From: Nitrospira defluvii
GTDB lineage: Bacteria > Nitrospirota > Nitrospiria > Nitrospirales > Nitrospiraceae
Assembly: GCA_016199015.1 (NCBI GenBank)
Contig: JACQHN010000512.1
Coordinates: 1 to 7,526 of the forward strand
Direction of reading: 5' to 3'
Length of the DNA: 7,526 nt
Under the pieces are notes generated by a model. The model was not told the origin of the DNA and did no database searches. It saw nothing but the letters and a program-made list of their open reading frames with translations. The translations under genes and the position numbers were made by a program. How positions within the stretch are numbered: position 1 is the first letter of the stretch; every line of letters starts with the position of its first letter. Positions 5,716 to 7,526 of the stretch are shown here, piece after piece.

Positions 5716-5961
5716 CTACTGTTCATACTTCTTCACCACGTCTGGCGGGCGGACCGCGGCTTCGTCTGGATTCTGCCCAGTCTCACGAAGGGCGCGACGC
5801 TGGCGAAGCAGGTCCCAACACTGGTCCAGTTCCACTTGGAGCTTCGTCATCCGCTCGCGATCGGATTTGTTCAGCGAGCCTTGTGCATAGAGACGATGTT
5901 CCTCAGAGACGAGGCGTTGGATGTAATCCAGCACCGGCTGATCTTGTCCTTGTTCATTCAT
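5716..5961 (-). CDS. DUF2630 family protein (intact paralogue)
   Basis: This 81-residue protein has the full DUF2630 pattern: DYIQRLVSEEHRLY (residues 13-26), KLQVELDQCWDLLRQRRALRE in the second half, and a C-terminus of PPDVVKKYEQ. The charged heptad-like spacing suggests a helical hairpin. The family function is unknown and nothing here reveals a ligand or active site. ATG 5959-5961 was chosen because GGAGG lies six bases upstream, and because the paralogue at 1983-2244 begins with the same DQPVL block; a longer in-frame start at 6024 would overlap the next gene's region without adding family sequence. It sits 66 bases after DUF5069 and 130 bases before the Rieske-flavodoxin gene. The two DUF2630 copies bracket the block of redox genes between them. 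Confidence 0.92.
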   Translation of the reverse strand: MNEQGQDQPVLDYIQRLVSEEHRLYAQGSLNKSDRERMTKLQVELDQCWDLLRQRRALRETGQNPDEAAVRPPDVVKKYEQ

Positions 5962-6027
5962 CTTGTTCCTCCGCAATCGAGCCCTGCTCGTCGCAGCCCA
6001 AATCCAAGATCGAACAGGCGCCACTCA

Positions 6028-6489
6028 TTACAGCCGCTTCTCTTCGAGATCGTACCCGCCGAAGTAGGCGTAGACGGGACGATGCTTGGGCACATACTGC
6101 GGAATATAGTCTTCCGTGTAGGCTTGCACCTGCGGCGTCATCTCGGAGAGACGCATGCCCCGCATCTGGTTGTTCCACTGAATGATAACCGTCTTGTCCT
6201 GCACCTTGGAGTGGGCTCTGAGCCAGGCGGCGAGTTCCTCGTCGGTCGCCCCGGTGGCCACGACTTCCTTGAACTGCTCCGGCGTGACGCCCGTGAACGT
6301 GAACCACAGCCCCGCCAATGAACAGGGCCAATAGTTATATTCCCCGTTCATGCCCAGCAGAAACGCCCGACACTTGTCCGCGCAGCGCGCGCCAATGACG
6401 TAGCCGCCGAGCATCTCGCGCGGGCTGCGAGGGTAGGTTTTGCTGAAGTCTTTCGCGAGAGTGTTGACTTTATCCAGATCGGGCTTCAT
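6028..6489 (-). CDS. DUF5069 domain-containing protein
   Basis: This 153-residue protein has the DUF5069 pattern: an N-terminal DFSKTYPRSPREMLGGYVIGAR block (about 14-35), DKCRAFLLGMNGEYNYWPCSL (39-58), FTFTGVTPEQFKEVVATGATDEELAAWL (63-90) and a C-terminal AYTEDYIPQYVPKHRP segment. The function of the family is not known, and I see no catalytic motif beyond Cys36, Cys40 and Cys56, which are not clearly a metal site. No signal peptide or membrane span is seen. ATG 6487-6489 follows AAGGAG by five to six bases. It lies 93 bases after the SnoaL-like gene, with a structured hairpin in that gap, and 66 bases before the intact DUF2630 gene. The family assignment is from sequence pattern memory and is fairly firm. 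Confidence 0.85.
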   Translation of the reverse strand: MKPDLDKVNTLAKDFSKTYPRSPREMLGGYVIGARCADKCRAFLLGMNGEYNYWPCSLAGLWFTFTGVTPEQFKEVVATGATDEELAAWLRAHSKVQDKTVIIQWNNQMRGMRLSEMTPQVQAYTEDYIPQYVPKHRPVYAYFGGYDLEEKRL

Positions 6490-6530
6490 GGGGTCTCCTT
6501 ACCTTCTCACCCTGTGCCGGAAGCGCATGT

Positions 6531-6563
6531 GGGAGCCGGAGCGCCTGAGCACTCACAGCTCCC
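6531..6563 (-). repeat. Two-tier hairpin in the SnoaL-like / DUF5069 gap
   Basis: On the minus strand the outer arms GGGAGC and GCTCCC enclose inner arms GAGTGC and GCGCTC (one G-U pair) with a four-base loop. No T tract follows on either strand, so it is not a normal intrinsic terminator. It could limit RNA decay or separate expression of the first gene from the rest. Confidence 0.4.
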
Positions 6564-6582
6564 TCTCTCTCGCGTGCGATGC

Positions 6583-6954
6583 TTATGACGCCCGTTTCCC
6601 CGTGTCGTAGTAAAACCGTTCGTTGACGATCTTCCCATTCTTCCACTTCGCCACGGACACCTGTTCCAGGCGAACCGGTTGGCCGTTCGTTGCAATGAAT
6701 TCCATCACGCTTTCATAAAAGGTCACATCGTCACCGACGCCGGACGCCGACACATGAAACCCTTTCCACTCCTTGACGCCGTTGAGAAACTGCTTCTCGC
6801 GCTCGATGTTGGCGGCAAGCCCTTTCGTGGGCGGGTTGGCGTTGTCCTGCATCACCGTGTCCGCATCGTAGAACTCATTCATCGCGTCCATGATCTTCCC
6901 CTGCTGAATCGAGGTCAAGAGCCCCTGCAAGCGTTGTGGTAAAGTTGCGCTCAT
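6583..6954 (-). CDS. SnoaL-like / NTF2-like fold protein
   Basis: This 123-residue protein has the alpha+beta barrel pattern of SnoaL-like proteins: a long N-terminal helix (LPQRLQGLLTSIQQGKIMDA), then MNEFYDADTVMQDN, where the Tyr/Asp region usually lines the pocket, then GLAANIEREKQFLNG, and the C-terminal strands VSVAKWKNGKIVNERFYYD. Such folds act as small-molecule isomerases, hydrolases or simple binding proteins; the ligand is unknown. ATG 6952-6954 has AAAGGAG five bases upstream. The frame stays open much further upstream (to 7371), but that stretch runs antisense to the methyltransferase and has no family sequence, so it is excluded. It is the first gene of the minus-strand run and is divergent from the methyltransferase gene. 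Confidence 0.9.
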   Translation of the reverse strand: MSATLPQRLQGLLTSIQQGKIMDAMNEFYDADTVMQDNANPPTKGLAANIEREKQFLNGVKEWKGFHVSASGVGDDVTFYESVMEFIATNGQPVRLEQVSVAKWKNGKIVNERFYYDTGKRAS

Positions 6955-7074
6955 CTCGTCTCCTTTCTTGTGTGAGTGGTTCGTGCTGCTGTCATCCATC
7001 CCCTCTGTGAATCCCTTGGATTCACAGCCTGAGCATCGGCGGCGCGCGACCGGTGGAGCCTGTAGAATTCCGAC
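6955..7074. promoter_or_regulatory. Divergent intergenic region between the SnoaL-like and methyltransferase genes
   Basis: These 120 bases separate two genes transcribed away from each other, so promoters for both should lie here. The centre holds the perfect inverted repeat at 7005-7027. For the plus-strand gene, TAGAAT (7063-7068) is a good -10 match, but no -35 match is found at the normal distance. No clear hexamer pair is seen for the minus strand. Confidence 0.5.
7005..7027. promoter_or_regulatory. Perfect inverted repeat (10-bp arms, 3-bp spacer), candidate operator
   Basis: CTGTGAATCC and GGATTCACAG are exact reverse complements separated by CTT. The dyad lies 50 bases before the SnoaL-like start and 47 bases before the methyltransferase start, so one bound regulator could control both genes. 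There is no T tract on either side, which argues against a terminator. The regulator is not identifiable. Confidence 0.55.
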
Positions 7075-7526
7075 ATGACCACGCGACTGCCATTGTCCGG
7101 TATGCTTCCACGACCAGATCCTTCGCTCATAACGCCATCGCCATCTTCCCGTATCTCCCCTGATGCAGCCCATGAGCGCGACTGCCTTCTCACGCGCTAT
7201 TTCGAGACTCCCATTGGGACGATGCTCGCGTTGGCAAATACGCAAGGCCTCTATCTCCTCGACTTTCTCGATCGCCGTGGGCTTCCACGAAAACTGCAAT
7301 CGCTCGGCGCGCGGCTGCATGTCGTCATGGTGCCGGGAACAAACGCCCATCTCGACACCCTCGGCAATCAACTGAAGCGCTATTTCTCTGGCTCCTGCCT
7401 GACCTTTGACCTGCCCTGTATCTTCACCGGCTCGCCATGGGAGCAGCAGGTATGGCGGCAGCTTCTGACCATTCCGCCCGGTGCAACCAACTCCTACTCA
7501 CAGATGGCGGCGGCGCTTGGCCGTCC
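7075..7526 (+). CDS. Methylated-DNA--protein-cysteine methyltransferase (Ogt/Ada C-terminal type), 3' end outside window
   Basis: The visible 150 residues match the O6-alkylguanine-DNA alkyltransferase fold, which repairs alkylated guanine or thymine by moving the alkyl group to its own cysteine. The N-terminal ribonuclease-like domain runs from about residue 40 (RYFETPIGTMLALAN, GLYLLDFLDRRGL). The DNA-binding domain starts at GSPWEQQVWRQLLTIPPGAT (119-138) and continues SYSQMAAALGR. The active-site PCHR motif should lie just beyond the window. The LLDFLDRR block is like the C-terminal half of Ada proteins that carry an AraC-type regulator, but no such domain is here: a TAG at 7063-7065 closes the frame upstream. 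Residues 1-33 form a Pro/Ser-rich extension. No ribosome binding site fits ATG 7075-7077, and ATG 7102 is an alternative. A leaderless transcript is possible. Confidence 0.92.
   Translation, partial: MTTRLPLSGMLPRPDPSLITPSPSSRISPDAAHERDCLLTRYFETPIGTMLALANTQGLYLLDFLDRRGLPRKLQSLGARLHVVMVPGTNAHLDTLGNQLKRYFSGSCLTFDLPCIFTGSPWEQQVWRQLLTIPPGATNSYSQMAAALGR

Noticed and set aside
4680..6185. Long plus-strand open frame (501 residues)
   Set aside because: It runs antisense through the Rieske-flavodoxin and DUF2630 genes, which have clear family motifs. Its own product is Arg/Pro-rich with no recognisable domain, as expected from GC-rich antisense codons.
6955..7371. N-terminal extension of the SnoaL-like gene
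   Set aside because: The open frame continues upstream, but this part is antisense to the methyltransferase gene, contains the operator-like dyad and carries no family sequence. ATG 6952-6954 has a good ribosome binding site.
1..7526. CRISPR array, tRNA/rRNA genes, phage genes or a known defence system
   Set aside because: No regularly spaced repeats, cloverleaf or rRNA sequence, structural phage proteins, or nuclease/toxin motifs were found on reading both strands.

Overview
This is a GC-rich bacterial window. It carries one long run of genes on the minus strand, bounded on the left by the end of an IS630-type transposase gene and on the right by the start of a divergent O6-methylguanine-DNA methyltransferase gene, both on the plus strand. 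Nearly every minus-strand gene has its own strong GGAG/GGAGG ribosome binding site 5-8 bases before the start. The mix of families (DUF2630, DUF5069, Rieske-flavodoxin fusion, non-canonical rhodanese, OsmC) is what I would expect in a Nitrospira-like (Nitrospirota) or similar environmental chemolithotroph. That taxonomic guess comes from general familiarity and no marker gene in the window tests it.

Layout, left to right: transposase C-terminus (2-235, +); osmC peroxiredoxin (232-657, -); zinc alcohol dehydrogenase (672-1691, -); a 291-base gap; a DUF2630 gene that appears frameshifted near its N-terminus (1983-2244, -); single-domain rhodanese (2327-2698, -); VOC/extradiol-type metalloenzyme (2825-3271, -); unrecognised conserved-looking helical protein (3311-3703, -); SDR oxidoreductase without the usual catalytic Ser (3720-4427, -); Rieske [2Fe-2S]-flavodoxin fusion (4479-5585, -); second, intact DUF2630 gene (5716-5961, -); DUF5069 protein (6028-6489, -); SnoaL/NTF2-like protein (6583-6954, -); a 120-base divergent intergenic region with a perfect 10-bp inverted repeat; and the Ogt/Ada-C methyltransferase (7075 to the window end, +).

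Transcription of the minus strand would run from SnoaL-like (right) towards osmC (left). The gaps between genes are mostly 14-130 bases, so one or more co-transcribed units are plausible. The 291-base gap before the alcohol dehydrogenase gene is the most likely internal promoter site, giving a separate adh-osmC pair. Functionally the set looks like redox and reactive-chemical defence: hydroperoxide reduction (OsmC), aldehyde/alcohol conversion (ADH, SDR), sulfur transfer (rhodanese), a VOC enzyme, a possible flavin/quinone reductase with its own Rieske centre, and alkylation repair on the other side of the divergent promoter. That shared theme is inference. No CRISPR array, tRNA, rRNA, phage gene or recognised defence system is visible. 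The best leads are the Rieske-flavodoxin fusion, the duplicated and partly broken DUF2630 pair, the unrecognised 130-residue protein and the divergent-promoter palindrome.
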